Shown here piece by piece: positions 1 through 5,889 of a stretch of 10,772 nt of DNA (positions are counted from its first letter, which is position 1; every line of letters starts with the position of its first letter). The stretch is from an uncultured Clostridia bacterium. Lineage in GTDB: Bacteria > Bacillota > Clostridia > Oscillospirales > Acutalibacteraceae. The notes beneath the pieces were generated by a model. It did not search any database. It was not told the origin of the DNA and saw only the letters and a list, made by a program, of their open reading frames with translations. The position numbers and the translations under genes were made by a program. The stretch spans positions 1-10,772 of the forward strand of contig CALGGQ010000247.1 of assembly GCA_937915775.1 (NCBI GenBank), in the 5' to 3' direction.

Positions 1-827
1 TCGTGGCTCCCAAGGCTCTGCAACCCAACAAGGAACTCATCGACACCTGCAAGAAGATCGCCAAGGAAACCGGCGCCAAGGTATTGGTTTACCGCTTTCC
101 GAATGTGTTCGGCAAATGGTGCAGACCGAATTACAACAGCGCGGTGGCAACGTTTTGTCATAACATTGCAAACGACCTGCCGATTCAGATAAATGACAGG
201 AATACAAGGCTGCTGCTTGTCTATATTGACGATTTAGTGGATGAGCTTGTCAGAGCGCTGTCAGGCAGAGAGAACAGGGAAGGCGAGCTTTGTTTCGTTC
301 CTGTTATTCACAGTGCAACGCTTGGTGAGATAACGGATTTGTTGTATCGGTTCCATGCGTATCCCAATACGCTGATGATGCCGAGTATCCCTGACGGCTC
401 CTTTGAAAAGAAGCTGTATTCCACCTATCTTTCCTATCAGCCAAAGGACAAACTGACTGTTGAACTGCAGATGAAGACCGATGAAAGAGGCTCCTTTACG
501 GAATTGATGCATACGCCCTCGAACGGGCAGTTCAGTGTAAATGTGACCAAGCCCGGTATCACCAAAGGGCAGCACTGGCATCATACCAAGTGGGAATTCT
601 TTATTGTTGTTTCCGGCAGGGCGCTGATTCAGCAGCGAAAAATCGGAACGGACGAGGTCATCAATACAGAGGTCAGCGACAAAAAAATAGAAGCAGTCTA
701 TATGCTTCCCGGTTATACGCATAATATTATCAATTTGAGTGATACGGACGATTTGGTAACACTGATGTGGGCGAATGAAAACTTTGATACCCATCATCCC
801 GATACCTTTTTTGAACCCGTGGAGTAG
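1..827 (+). CDS. capF: CapF/FnlB/WbjC-type bifunctional reductase-cupin, 5'-truncated by the window edge
   Basis: In the CapE-CapF-CapG pathway, CapF-type enzymes reduce the C4 keto group of a UDP-6-deoxy-hexosamine intermediate, on the way to UDP-N-acetyl-L-fucosamine for capsule or O-antigen. Visible residues are numbered from the codon at position 3. Residues about 30-135 are the end of the NAD(P)-binding short-chain-dehydrogenase domain, with the family signature YRFPNVFGKWCRPNYNS at 30-46. Residues about 145-274 are the C-terminal cupin, with the presumed metal-binding HWHHTKWE at 191-198 and GYTHNI at 237-242. The stop is at 825-827. The real start lies left of the window; the GTG at position 3 is only the first in-frame codon. 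The first ~25 codons are unusually GC-rich and do not show the expected YxxxK of the SDR active site, so the extreme 5' part may not belong to capF. It is the first visible gene of the operon with the phosphatase and capG. Confidence 0.88.
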   Translation, partial: VAPKALQPNKELIDTCKKIAKETGAKVLVYRFPNVFGKWCRPNYNSAVATFCHNIANDLPIQINDRNTRLLLVYIDDLVDELVRALSGRENREGELCFVPVIHSATLGEITDLLYRFHAYPNTLMMPSIPDGSFEKKLYSTYLSYQPKDKLTVELQMKTDERGSFTELMHTPSNGQFSVNVTKPGITKGQHWHHTKWEFFIVVSGRALIQQRKIGTDEVINTEVSDKKIEAVYMLPGYTHNIINLSDTDDLVTLMWANENFDTHHPDTFFEPVE

Positions 828-829
828 CT

Positions 830-2221
830 ATGAGCGAACAGGAAAAGAGAGAATTTGAATTAACGGAATATGAACTGCTTGAGGAGGAAGAAGCGGTTGC
901 TGAGACGGAGGAACAAACCGAGGAGGGTGACACGACTGGTGAACATCATCACCATCACCATCACCGCCATCACAGCAAGGCATATTATAAGTTCCGAAGG
1001 AAAAAACATAAAATTAAAAAAGTGTTTAAGAAGCATAAATATCTTCTTCCGATTCTTTGTATTGTTTTGGGGACTGCACTCGCTGTAACCGTTATTGTTT
1101 CAGTCAATTTGCAAAAAGAAAAGAACAACACTTCTGCTATTGTCACTGAAAATGTCAGCAATCAGGATGCCAATAATGACAATTATGTCAGCGTCGTTTT
1201 TCCATCTTACCACGAGCCGCTTCTGTTAGTGGATAAGCTGGTAACGGATTATGTAAATGACAGTTCGGTGCCGATTTTGTGCGATATGATCAGCGGATAT
1301 GATGAAACTGTACGGCTTGATGCTGAGCAGCGAGTGACGCTTTCTTTTAAAATTCCAAACCGAGGCGGAAACAGTCTGACAGAGGCTACTGTTGAAGTGG
1401 CGGATAATGCCCAGTTCAATGACGCTCAGATTTATGATGTGACGAATTCCGGAGGCAGTGCAGAATTAAAGTTTCTCCTGCCGGAAACGGTGTATTACTA
1501 CCGCTTTTCGGTAGAATTATCCAACGGGCAGCATATCACCTCGGACGGGAGCTTTGAAACAGCGGCGTCGCCGAGAATTTTGTCGCTTGATGGCGTGCGG
1601 AATTGCCGTGATATCGGCGGCTGGCGCACAAATGACGGCAAAAAAATCAAATACGGCTTGCTTTACAGGGGAACGGAAATCGATGGTGCCAATGATAAAG
1701 GCATGAAGATTACCGATTTGGGTGTGGCAGAAGCGCACCAGTATCTCGGCATTGTTTCTGATTTTGACCTCAGAGGTCTTACCGTGGATAATATTGCTGC
1801 GGACAGTGCTTTTGGCGCGACTACGAAACACTATGTGTTTGATGCTTATGAGTATGTGGCAGTGTTAAAACCGTTTTCTTCCGACTATGTTCAAAAGCTG
1901 TTTTCTCTGTTAGCTGATTCCGAAAACTATCCCGTTTATATGCATTGCTCGCTCGGACATGACAGAACAGGAACTGCCTGCTATCTGCTGGAAGCGCTTC
2001 TCGGTGTATCCGATGAGGATTTGATTCGTGATTATGAGCTCTCGGTACTATATTTTAGAACGCTGAATCCGAGAGAACTGGACGGAGATTTTCTTGCCTT
2101 TATGCAGGAATTAAGCAAGGTCAGCGGTTCAACAACGCAGCAGAAGACGGAAAACTATCTGCTCTCCTGCGGCGTTACAGAGCAGCAGATACAGCAAATT
2201 AAAGACATATTTTTAGAGTGA
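830..2221 (+). CDS. Membrane-anchored tyrosine/serine phosphatase-like protein in a capsule operon
   Basis: Predicted 463-residue single-pass protein. Residues 1-38 are strongly acidic, 39-48 are almost all histidine, 50-70 are a dense Lys/Arg cluster, and about 71-94 form one transmembrane helix. The basic cluster before the helix predicts the N-terminus inside and the rest outside. Residues about 165-245 look like a beta-rich, fibronectin-like domain. Residues 250-463 are a phosphatase domain of the Y_phosphatase3 type (family of LipA and MptpB): NCRDIGGW at 258-265, LYRG at 278-281, DFDLR at 311-315, and the CX5R P-loop HCSLGHDRTG at 372-381 with nucleophile Cys373 and Arg379. The ATG lies 2 bp after the capF stop, with GGAG inside the end of capF, so translation is probably coupled. 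Capsule-locus phosphatases are usually cytosolic (Wzb, CpsB); an outward-facing one between capF and capG is unusual. The substrate is unknown: protein phosphotyrosine, phosphoserine or a phospholipid are all possible for this family. Confidence 0.85.
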   Translation: MSEQEKREFELTEYELLEEEEAVAETEEQTEEGDTTGEHHHHHHHRHHSKAYYKFRRKKHKIKKVFKKHKYLLPILCIVLGTALAVTVIVSVNLQKEKNNTSAIVTENVSNQDANNDNYVSVVFPSYHEPLLLVDKLVTDYVNDSSVPILCDMISGYDETVRLDAEQRVTLSFKIPNRGGNSLTEATVEVADNAQFNDAQIYDVTNSGGSAELKFLLPETVYYYRFSVELSNGQHITSDGSFETAASPRILSLDGVRNCRDIGGWRTNDGKKIKYGLLYRGTEIDGANDKGMKITDLGVAEAHQYLGIVSDFDLRGLTVDNIAADSAFGATTKHYVFDAYEYVAVLKPFSSDYVQKLFSLLADSENYPVYMHCSLGHDRTGTACYLLEALLGVSDEDLIRDYELSVLYFRTLNPRELDGDFLAFMQELSKVSGSTTQQKTENYLLSCGVTEQQIQQIKDIFLE

Positions 2222-2225
2222 AATT

Positions 2226-3401
2226 ATGATGCGTGATTTTTCTGAGATACAATTCAAAAATGACGGACGGCTGAAGCTGCTGATTGTGGTCGGCACACGG
2301 CCGGAGATTATCCGTCTTTCCGAGGTCATCAAAAAATGCAGACAGTACTTTGACTGTCTGCTGGCGCATACCGGTCAGAACTATGATTACAATCTGAACG
2401 GCGTCTTTTTTGAGGATTTAGAGCTGGCAGCGCCGGAGGTGTATCTGGAGTGCGTCGGTGAGCATCTGGGCGAAACCGTCGGCAATATCATCAGCAGCTC
2501 GTATGCGCTGATGTGCGCCGTTCAGCCGGATGCGCTGCTGGTGCTGGGTGATACCAATTCCTGTCTTTGTGCCATTGCTGCCAAACGGCTTCATATCCCG
2601 ATTTTCCACATGGAAGCGGGTAATCGCTGTAAGGATGAATGTCTTCCTGAGGAAACGAATCGGCGCATTGTAGATATTATTTCCGATGTGAACTTAGCCT
2701 ATTCCGAGCAGGCAAGGGCTTACCTTCACGAGTGCGGACTGCCTAAGGAGCGCTGTTTTGTTACCGGCTCACCGATGGCGGAGGTGCTGCACGCACATCT
2801 TGAAAAAATTAAAGCCTCCGATATTCTGGAACGACTGGAGCTGCAGCCAAAGCAGTATATTCTGCTGTCTGCTCACAGGGAAGAGAATATTGATAACGAG
2901 GATAATTTTATCAACCTGTTTACCTCCGTTAACCATATTGCCGAAACGTATCAGATGCCGGTGCTCTATTCCTGCCATCCGCGTTCGCAGAAATTTCTTG
3001 CACAGCGCGGTTTCAAGCTGCATGAGCTTGTCAGAGTGCATGAGCCGCTTGGCTTTATTGATTATAATAAGTTACAGTATGAGGCGTTCTGTGTGATTAG
3101 CGACAGCGGCACGCTGCCGGAGGAGAGCAGCTTTTATACCTCCGTTGGCAAGGCGTTTCCTGCTGTCTGTATCCGTACCTCAACTGAGCGACCGGAAGCG
3201 CTGGAAAAAGGCGATTTCGTCATTGCCGGTATTGATAAGGGCGGTGTAGAACAGGCGGTAGCCACGGCAGTTGCCATGGTGAAAAACGGCGACAACGGAA
3301 TTCCTGTTCCGTGCTACACCGAGCCGGTTGCCGATAAGGTTGTCAAAATCATACAGAGTTATACCACTATCGTCAACAAAATGGTTTGGCGCAAAAAGTA
3401 A
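2226..3401 (+). CDS. capG: Non-hydrolysing UDP-GlcNAc 2-epimerase family enzyme, CapG/WbjD/FnlC type
   Basis: A 391-residue cytosolic enzyme of the WecB-like GT-B-fold epimerase family, at the family's normal length. With a CapF next door, the expected reaction is C2 epimerisation of UDP-2-acetamido-2,6-dideoxy-L-talose to UDP-N-acetyl-L-fucosamine. A WecB-type UDP-ManNAc role is the alternative. Visible landmarks are VVGTRPEIIR at 21-30, HTGQNYD at 48-54, LGDTN at 107-111, HMEAGNR at 128-134, the PEETNRRIVD segment at 141-150, SAHREEN at 215-221, CHPRS at 250-254, SDSGTLPEE at 292-300 and RPEAL at 322-326. All the catalytic-region motifs I would expect are present. ATG at 2226 is directly followed by a second ATG at 2229, 4 bp after the phosphatase stop. 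The upstream sequence has only a weak GAG, which suggests translational coupling. A strong terminator overlaps the stop codon, so this is the last gene of the operon. Confidence 0.9.
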   Translation: MMRDFSEIQFKNDGRLKLLIVVGTRPEIIRLSEVIKKCRQYFDCLLAHTGQNYDYNLNGVFFEDLELAAPEVYLECVGEHLGETVGNIISSSYALMCAVQPDALLVLGDTNSCLCAIAAKRLHIPIFHMEAGNRCKDECLPEETNRRIVDIISDVNLAYSEQARAYLHECGLPKERCFVTGSPMAEVLHAHLEKIKASDILERLELQPKQYILLSAHREENIDNEDNFINLFTSVNHIAETYQMPVLYSCHPRSQKFLAQRGFKLHELVRVHEPLGFIDYNKLQYEAFCVISDSGTLPEESSFYTSVGKAFPAVCIRTSTERPEALEKGDFVIAGIDKGGVEQAVATAVAMVKNGDNGIPVPCYTEPVADKVVKIIQSYTTIVNKMVWRKK

Positions 3402-3440
3402 AAAGATGTCGGCAGATAATTCTACCGACATCTTTTTTAT
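3401..3440 (+). terminator. Intrinsic terminator of the capsule operon
   Basis: A perfect 12-bp stem joins AAAAGATGTCGG (3401-3412) and CCGACATCTTTT (3425-3436). The 12-nt loop can pair further (AGA with TCT), and a T-rich tail follows to 3440. The hairpin begins on the last base of the capG stop codon. The A-rich left arm and T-rich right arm would let it work in both directions. Confidence 0.92.
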
Positions 3441-3493
3441 TATATCACATTATAATAGCTATTACAATACTTTTATTATACAAAAATTCAGCC

Positions 3494-3499
3494 TATAAT
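3494..3499 (+). promoter_or_regulatory. Probable -10 element of hpf
   Basis: A perfect TATAAT lies 52 bp before the hpf start codon, which puts +1 near 3506. The sequence 17 bp upstream (3471-3476, TTTTAT) is a poor -35, so the promoter may need an activator. No sigma-H or sigma-B consensus was recognised, although hpf genes of Bacilli are often under those factors. Confidence 0.55.
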
Positions 3500-3507
3500 G
3501 AAGTTAG

Positions 3508-3524
3508 AGGATAGTAACTATCCT
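3508..3524. repeat. Perfect 17-bp palindrome at the hpf transcription start
   Basis: AGGATAGT and ACTATCCT form a perfect inverted repeat around a single central A. It begins 8 bp after the TATAAT, so it should span about +3 to +19 of the hpf transcript. As DNA it has the form of a dimeric repressor site. As RNA it can form a 7-bp stem with a UAA loop at the extreme 5' end. The matching regulator is not recognised. Confidence 0.7.
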
Positions 3525-3551
3525 ACTTTCCAAACCTAAGGAGGTATCGTT

Positions 3552-4100
3552 ATGATTAACATTACTGCAAGGGGATTTGAACTGAAGCAGGGCGCGCGTG
3601 ACGGCATTGAAAAGGAGCTGAAGCGTATTGAAAAGATGCTGCCGGAGAACGCCGCCTTCGATGTTACACTGAAAAAAGAGAAGGAGGGTTACAGCTGCGC
3701 CATTACTGTCAAGCATTTCGGCTCCTTTATCAGAGGTGAAGCCTTTGAAGGCAGAATAGAACCGGCGATTGATGCGGCAGTCGATGATTTAAAGCGTAAG
3801 ATTCGCAAGCTCAAGACCTATTTTGTTGATAAAAAGCGCAAGGGCTCCATTGATGAGCTCGCTGAGGCAATGGAAGACCTGGGTGATGAGGTCACGATGG
3901 ATAACTTCGACGAGGCGTATTATTCCTCAGTGGATATCAAGCGAACCAAGACCATTACTCCGAATATGATGACGGATGATGAAGCTGCCGTTCAGATGGA
4001 AATGCTCGGTCATTCCTTCTTCGTTTACCTCGGCGTTGACGGCGAAACCAAGATTATCTATAAAAGAAAGAGCGGCTACGGCGTTCTGATTTGTGAATAA
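3552..4100 (+). CDS. hpf: Long-form hibernation promoting factor (RaiA/HPF)
   Basis: Binds the 30S decoding region and, through its C-terminal domain, pairs two 70S ribosomes into inactive 100S dimers during starvation or stress. At 182 residues it is the long form usual in Firmicutes. Residues 1-95 are the S30AE ribosome-binding domain (MINITARGFEL start, basic helix near 80-97). Residues about 96-126 are an acidic, variable linker. Residues 127-182 are the dimerisation domain, with VDIKRTK at 127-133, DDEAAVQMEMLGHSFFVYL at 142-160 and IIYKRKSGYGVLI at 168-180. The start is fixed by a strong AAGGAGGT at 3538-3545, 6 nt before ATG. The gene stands alone between two terminators, with its own TATAAT and a palindrome in the leader. 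Codon use and reading frame look intact. Confidence 0.95.
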   Translation: MINITARGFELKQGARDGIEKELKRIEKMLPENAAFDVTLKKEKEGYSCAITVKHFGSFIRGEAFEGRIEPAIDAAVDDLKRKIRKLKTYFVDKKRKGSIDELAEAMEDLGDEVTMDNFDEAYYSSVDIKRTKTITPNMMTDDEAAVQMEMLGHSFFVYLGVDGETKIIYKRKSGYGVLICE

Positions 4101-4112
4101 AAGGTTTTTTCT

Positions 4113-4139
4113 TCGGGTGGTTTATCCGCCCGATTTTTT
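4113..4139 (+). terminator. Intrinsic terminator after hpf
   Basis: TCGGGTGG (4113-4120) pairs with CCGCCCGA (4126-4133) around a 5-nt TTTAT loop, with one G-T wobble. Six T follow at 4134-4139. It begins 12 bp after the hpf stop. Confidence 0.88.
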
Positions 4140-4151
4140 ATTGGTTAACAC

Positions 4152-4180
4152 TTGACAGTTTCACCGACTTGTGATACCTT
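4152..4180 (+). promoter_or_regulatory. Promoter of the CobW-family gene
   Basis: A perfect -35 TTGACA (4152-4157) is followed by a 17-bp spacer and TACCTT (4175-4180). TG one base upstream (4172-4173) makes an extended -10. The expected +1 is near 4187. This rules out the upstream GTG at 4171 as the protein start. No Zur-like palindrome could be recognised nearby. Confidence 0.65.
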
Positions 4181-4200
4181 ACTTTTTGGAATTTAAAAAG

Positions 4201-4206
4201 AAGGTG
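4201..4206 (+). promoter_or_regulatory. Ribosome binding site deciding the CobW start
   Basis: AAGGTG lies 6 nt before ATG 4213, which supports this start over the in-frame GTG 42 bp upstream. That GTG has no such site. Confidence 0.7.
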
Positions 4207-4212
4207 AACCAA

Positions 4213-5604
4213 ATGAATTTTTCTAAAAAAGATAAAAGAGTGCCGGTATCGCTGATTACGGGTTATCTCGGCGCCGGAAAAACAACTGTATTAAACCATG
4301 TTCTCTCTAATCAGGAGGGCTACCGCGTTGCCGTTATCGTCAACGATATCGGCGAGGTGAATATTGATGCGTCCCTGATTGCCAAGGGCGGTGCCGTGAC
4401 GCAGAAGGATGAAAACCTTGTGCCGCTTTCAAACGGCTGTATCTGCTGCACGCTGAAAATGGATTTGATGAAGCAGATTGTTGAGCTTGCCAGAACAGGT
4501 AAGTTTGACTACATTCTGATTGAGGCGTCAGGCATTTGCGAGCCCGGTCCGATTGCCGGTTCCATCTGTATGCTCGACGGTACGGATAAGTCCTTCAATA
4601 TGCCCGCTGTGGCTTATCTTGATAACGTGACGACGGTAGTCGATGCCAAGCGTATGGCGGATGAATTCGGCTCCGGTGCCTCCTTGCTGAACAATAATCT
4701 CGATGAGGACGATATCGAGAACCTGTTGATTCAGCAGATTGAATACTGCACCACGATTATTCTCAACAAGATTGACGACGTCACTCCGCAGGAAAAGGCA
4801 GATGTGCTGGATGTCATTAAGGCGCTGCAGCCGCAGGCGAAGATTATCGAGACCAATTACGGTAAGGTAGACGGTGCCGATGTGCTTTCCACCGGACGCT
4901 TTGACTATGAGAAGATTCTGGAGAGCGCCGGCTGGATTAGTGCGATGGAACTGGAGGGTGAAAACTCCGAAACGGTGAAGAAAGAGCATCACGAGGAGCA
5001 TCATCACCATGACGACGATGATGAACACGAACATCACCATCACCACCACGACCACGACGACGATGATGACGATGAACACGAACATCACCACCATCATCAC
5101 GACCACGAGGACGATGAGCACGAACATCATCACCATCATCACGACCACGAGGACGATGACGAGGAAGAACACGGCCACGGTCATCACCACCATCATCACC
5201 ATCACCACGAGGAGGGTGAAGCCGAGGAATACGGCATTGCCACCTTTGTGTATCAGAACGTCAAGCCGTTTTCCAAGAAGAAGTTTGAGGACTTTGTGTT
5301 TGCCAAGTGGCCGAAAGAGGTCATCCGCGCCAAGGGCTTATTCTGGATTGCGGAGGACCCGGATACCGCGTATATCTTTGAGCAGAGCGGCAGGCAGAAA
5401 ACCGCAACGGACGACGGCAGATGGATTGCCGCCTTCCCGGAGCGCGAGAAGCAGGAAATCCTTGCCCTCAATCCCGACATCGCGGAGTCCATGCACCCCG
5501 TATACGGCGACCGTATCAACAAGATTGTTTTCATCGGCAGAAATATGCCCAAGGAAGAAATCCTCAAAAACCTTGACGACTGCATTTCCGATGACGCAAA
5601 ATAA
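4213..5604 (+). CDS. CobW/COG0523 G3E-family GTPase with a giant His-rich linker, putative metallochaperone
   Basis: COG0523 proteins use GTP to load or insert metals (zinc, cobalt, nickel or iron, depending on subgroup) into client proteins. From ATG 4213 the protein has 463 residues. Residues 11-245 are the G domain: Walker A GYLGAGKTT at 17-25, NDIGEVNID at 44-52, the metal-binding NGCICC at 74-79 (CxCC), IEASGICEPGP at 103-112, and the guanine motif NKID at 185-188. Residues 259-332 are a linker of almost only His, Asp and Glu. Residues 338-463 are the CobW C-terminal domain. The gene has its own extended -10 promoter and a terminator, so no operon partner names the client. The metal is not settled: His-rich G3E GTPases are best known for nickel or zinc, and no Zur-type site is visible. 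The His tract could buffer metal or hand it to the CxCC site. The family is certain; the substrate is not. Confidence 0.93.
   Translation: MNFSKKDKRVPVSLITGYLGAGKTTVLNHVLSNQEGYRVAVIVNDIGEVNIDASLIAKGGAVTQKDENLVPLSNGCICCTLKMDLMKQIVELARTGKFDYILIEASGICEPGPIAGSICMLDGTDKSFNMPAVAYLDNVTTVVDAKRMADEFGSGASLLNNNLDEDDIENLLIQQIEYCTTIILNKIDDVTPQEKADVLDVIKALQPQAKIIETNYGKVDGADVLSTGRFDYEKILESAGWISAMELEGENSETVKKEHHEEHHHHDDDDEHEHHHHHHDHDDDDDDEHEHHHHHHDHEDDEHEHHHHHHDHEDDDEEEHGHGHHHHHHHHHEEGEAEEYGIATFVYQNVKPFSKKKFEDFVFAKWPKEVIRAKGLFWIAEDPDTAYIFEQSGRQKTATDDGRWIAAFPEREKQEILALNPDIAESMHPVYGDRINKIVFIGRNMPKEEILKNLDDCISDDAK
4987..5208 (+). repeat. DNA repeats encoding the His/Asp-rich linker
   Basis: Encodes CobW residues 259-332, of which 41 of 74 are His and most of the rest Asp or Glu. 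The peptide EHEHHHHHHDH occurs three times (residues 271-281, 288-298 and 302-312), and a run of nine His closes the tract (324-332). Units use different synonymous His codons (CAT or CAC), so the protein sequence is better conserved than the DNA. Confidence 0.9.
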
Positions 5605-5616
5605 ATATATAAGCAC

Positions 5617-5660
5617 ACAGACAGAAAGACGCTTGCATCTTTCTGTCTGTTTCTTTTATT
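5617..5660 (+). terminator. Intrinsic terminator after the CobW gene
   Basis: A perfect 13-bp stem pairs 5617-5629 (ACAGACAGAAAGA) with 5638-5650. The loop is 8 nt and a T-rich tail follows (5651-5660). The next promoter's -35 begins on the final bases of this tail. Confidence 0.87.
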
Positions 5661-5687
5661 GACTATTGCTGATAAAGATGCTACAAT
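5659..5687 (+). promoter_or_regulatory. Strong sigma-A-like promoter of the leader RNA and LRR protein
   Basis: TTGACT (5659-5664), a 17-bp spacer and TACAAT (5682-5687) each match consensus at five of six bases. The predicted +1, seven bases after the -10, is G5694. That is exactly the first base of the long inverted repeat downstream. Confidence 0.75.
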
Positions 5688-5693
5688 AAATAT

Positions 5694-5819
5694 GCCAAAT
5701 AAAATTCACAAATGAATAATGCTCCGATATTAGCGTATGTTATTTTTATCTTCTTTGATAAAAATGCATTGCTCTTATTTGCATACGCTATTGGAGTGAA
5801 TATGTGAATTTTGTTTGGC
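5694..5819 (+). ncRNA. 126-nt near-palindromic structured leader or candidate small RNA
   Basis: The ends pair over 17 bp: 5694-5710 (GCCAAATAAAATTCACA) with 5803-5819, broken only by one G-U. Moving inwards, CTCC 5722-5725 pairs with GGAG 5793-5796 and TAGCGTATG 5731-5739 pairs with CATACGCTA 5782-5790. An apical hairpin pairs ATTTTTATC 5742-5750 with GATAAAAAT 5757-5765 around a 6-nt loop. The result is one long rod with asymmetric internal loops. Promoter geometry puts +1 on its first base. No riboswitch class that I know matches, and I found no open reading frame of note in it. It may be a regulatory leader, an independent small RNA, or a MITE-like element with 17-bp terminal repeats; no target-site duplication is visible at its edges. 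Confidence 0.55.
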
Positions 5820-5841
5820 GACAGTTGAGCTTGCGTTTTTG

Positions 5842-5870
5842 GCGTACAGTCTCAGCTGTGCGCATTTTTT
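5842..5870 (+). terminator. Terminator-like hairpin just upstream of the LRR gene
   Basis: GCGTACAG (5842-5849) pairs with CTGTGCGC (5856-5863) with one G-U and a 6-nt loop, followed by A and six T (5865-5870). An overlapping alternative stem pairs ACAGTTGAG (5821-5829) with CTCAGCTGT (5851-5859) and would break it. This suggests attenuation, or the 3' end of a short leader RNA, because the LRR ribosome binding site begins only 4 nt after the T run. Confidence 0.6.
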
Positions 5871-5873
5871 ATT

Positions 5874-5880
5874 AAAGGAG
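5874..5880 (+). promoter_or_regulatory. Ribosome binding site of the LRR protein
   Basis: AAAGGAG is followed by 9 nt and ATG 5890. It fixes this start, which is also where a clean signal peptide begins, over the in-frame ATG at 5815 inside the hairpin region. Confidence 0.8.
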
Positions 5881-5889
5881 AGAAGAAAA

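Noticed and set aside
3441..3551. A raiA-type structured RNA upstream of hpf
   Set aside because: The gap is about 110 bp and the likely leader only about 45 nt, too short for that motif. Only the 17-bp palindrome is seen.
4140..4200. A Zur or other metal-responsive operator before the CobW gene
   Set aside because: Only an imperfect GGTTAAC/GTTTCACC symmetry is present, which is too weak to call.
4171..4212. GTG start adding 14 residues to the CobW protein
   Set aside because: It overlaps the extended -10 element, so the transcript should begin after it. ATG 4213 has a good ribosome binding site.
4528..5208. Long minus-strand reading frame full of Val and Met, looking like a membrane protein
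   Set aside because: It is the antisense of the His/Asp codon tract and the CobW G domain. GTG and GTC codons arise from CAC and GAC, and it has no promoter or ribosome binding site.
4987..5208. A minisatellite or CRISPR-like array
   Set aside because: The repeats are in frame, encode His/Asp residues, have no spacers, and vary at synonymous positions.
5815..5889. Upstream in-frame ATG adding 25 residues to the LRR protein
   Set aside because: It lies in the structured leader and terminator hairpin, has no ribosome binding site, and would bury the signal peptide that begins cleanly at 5890.
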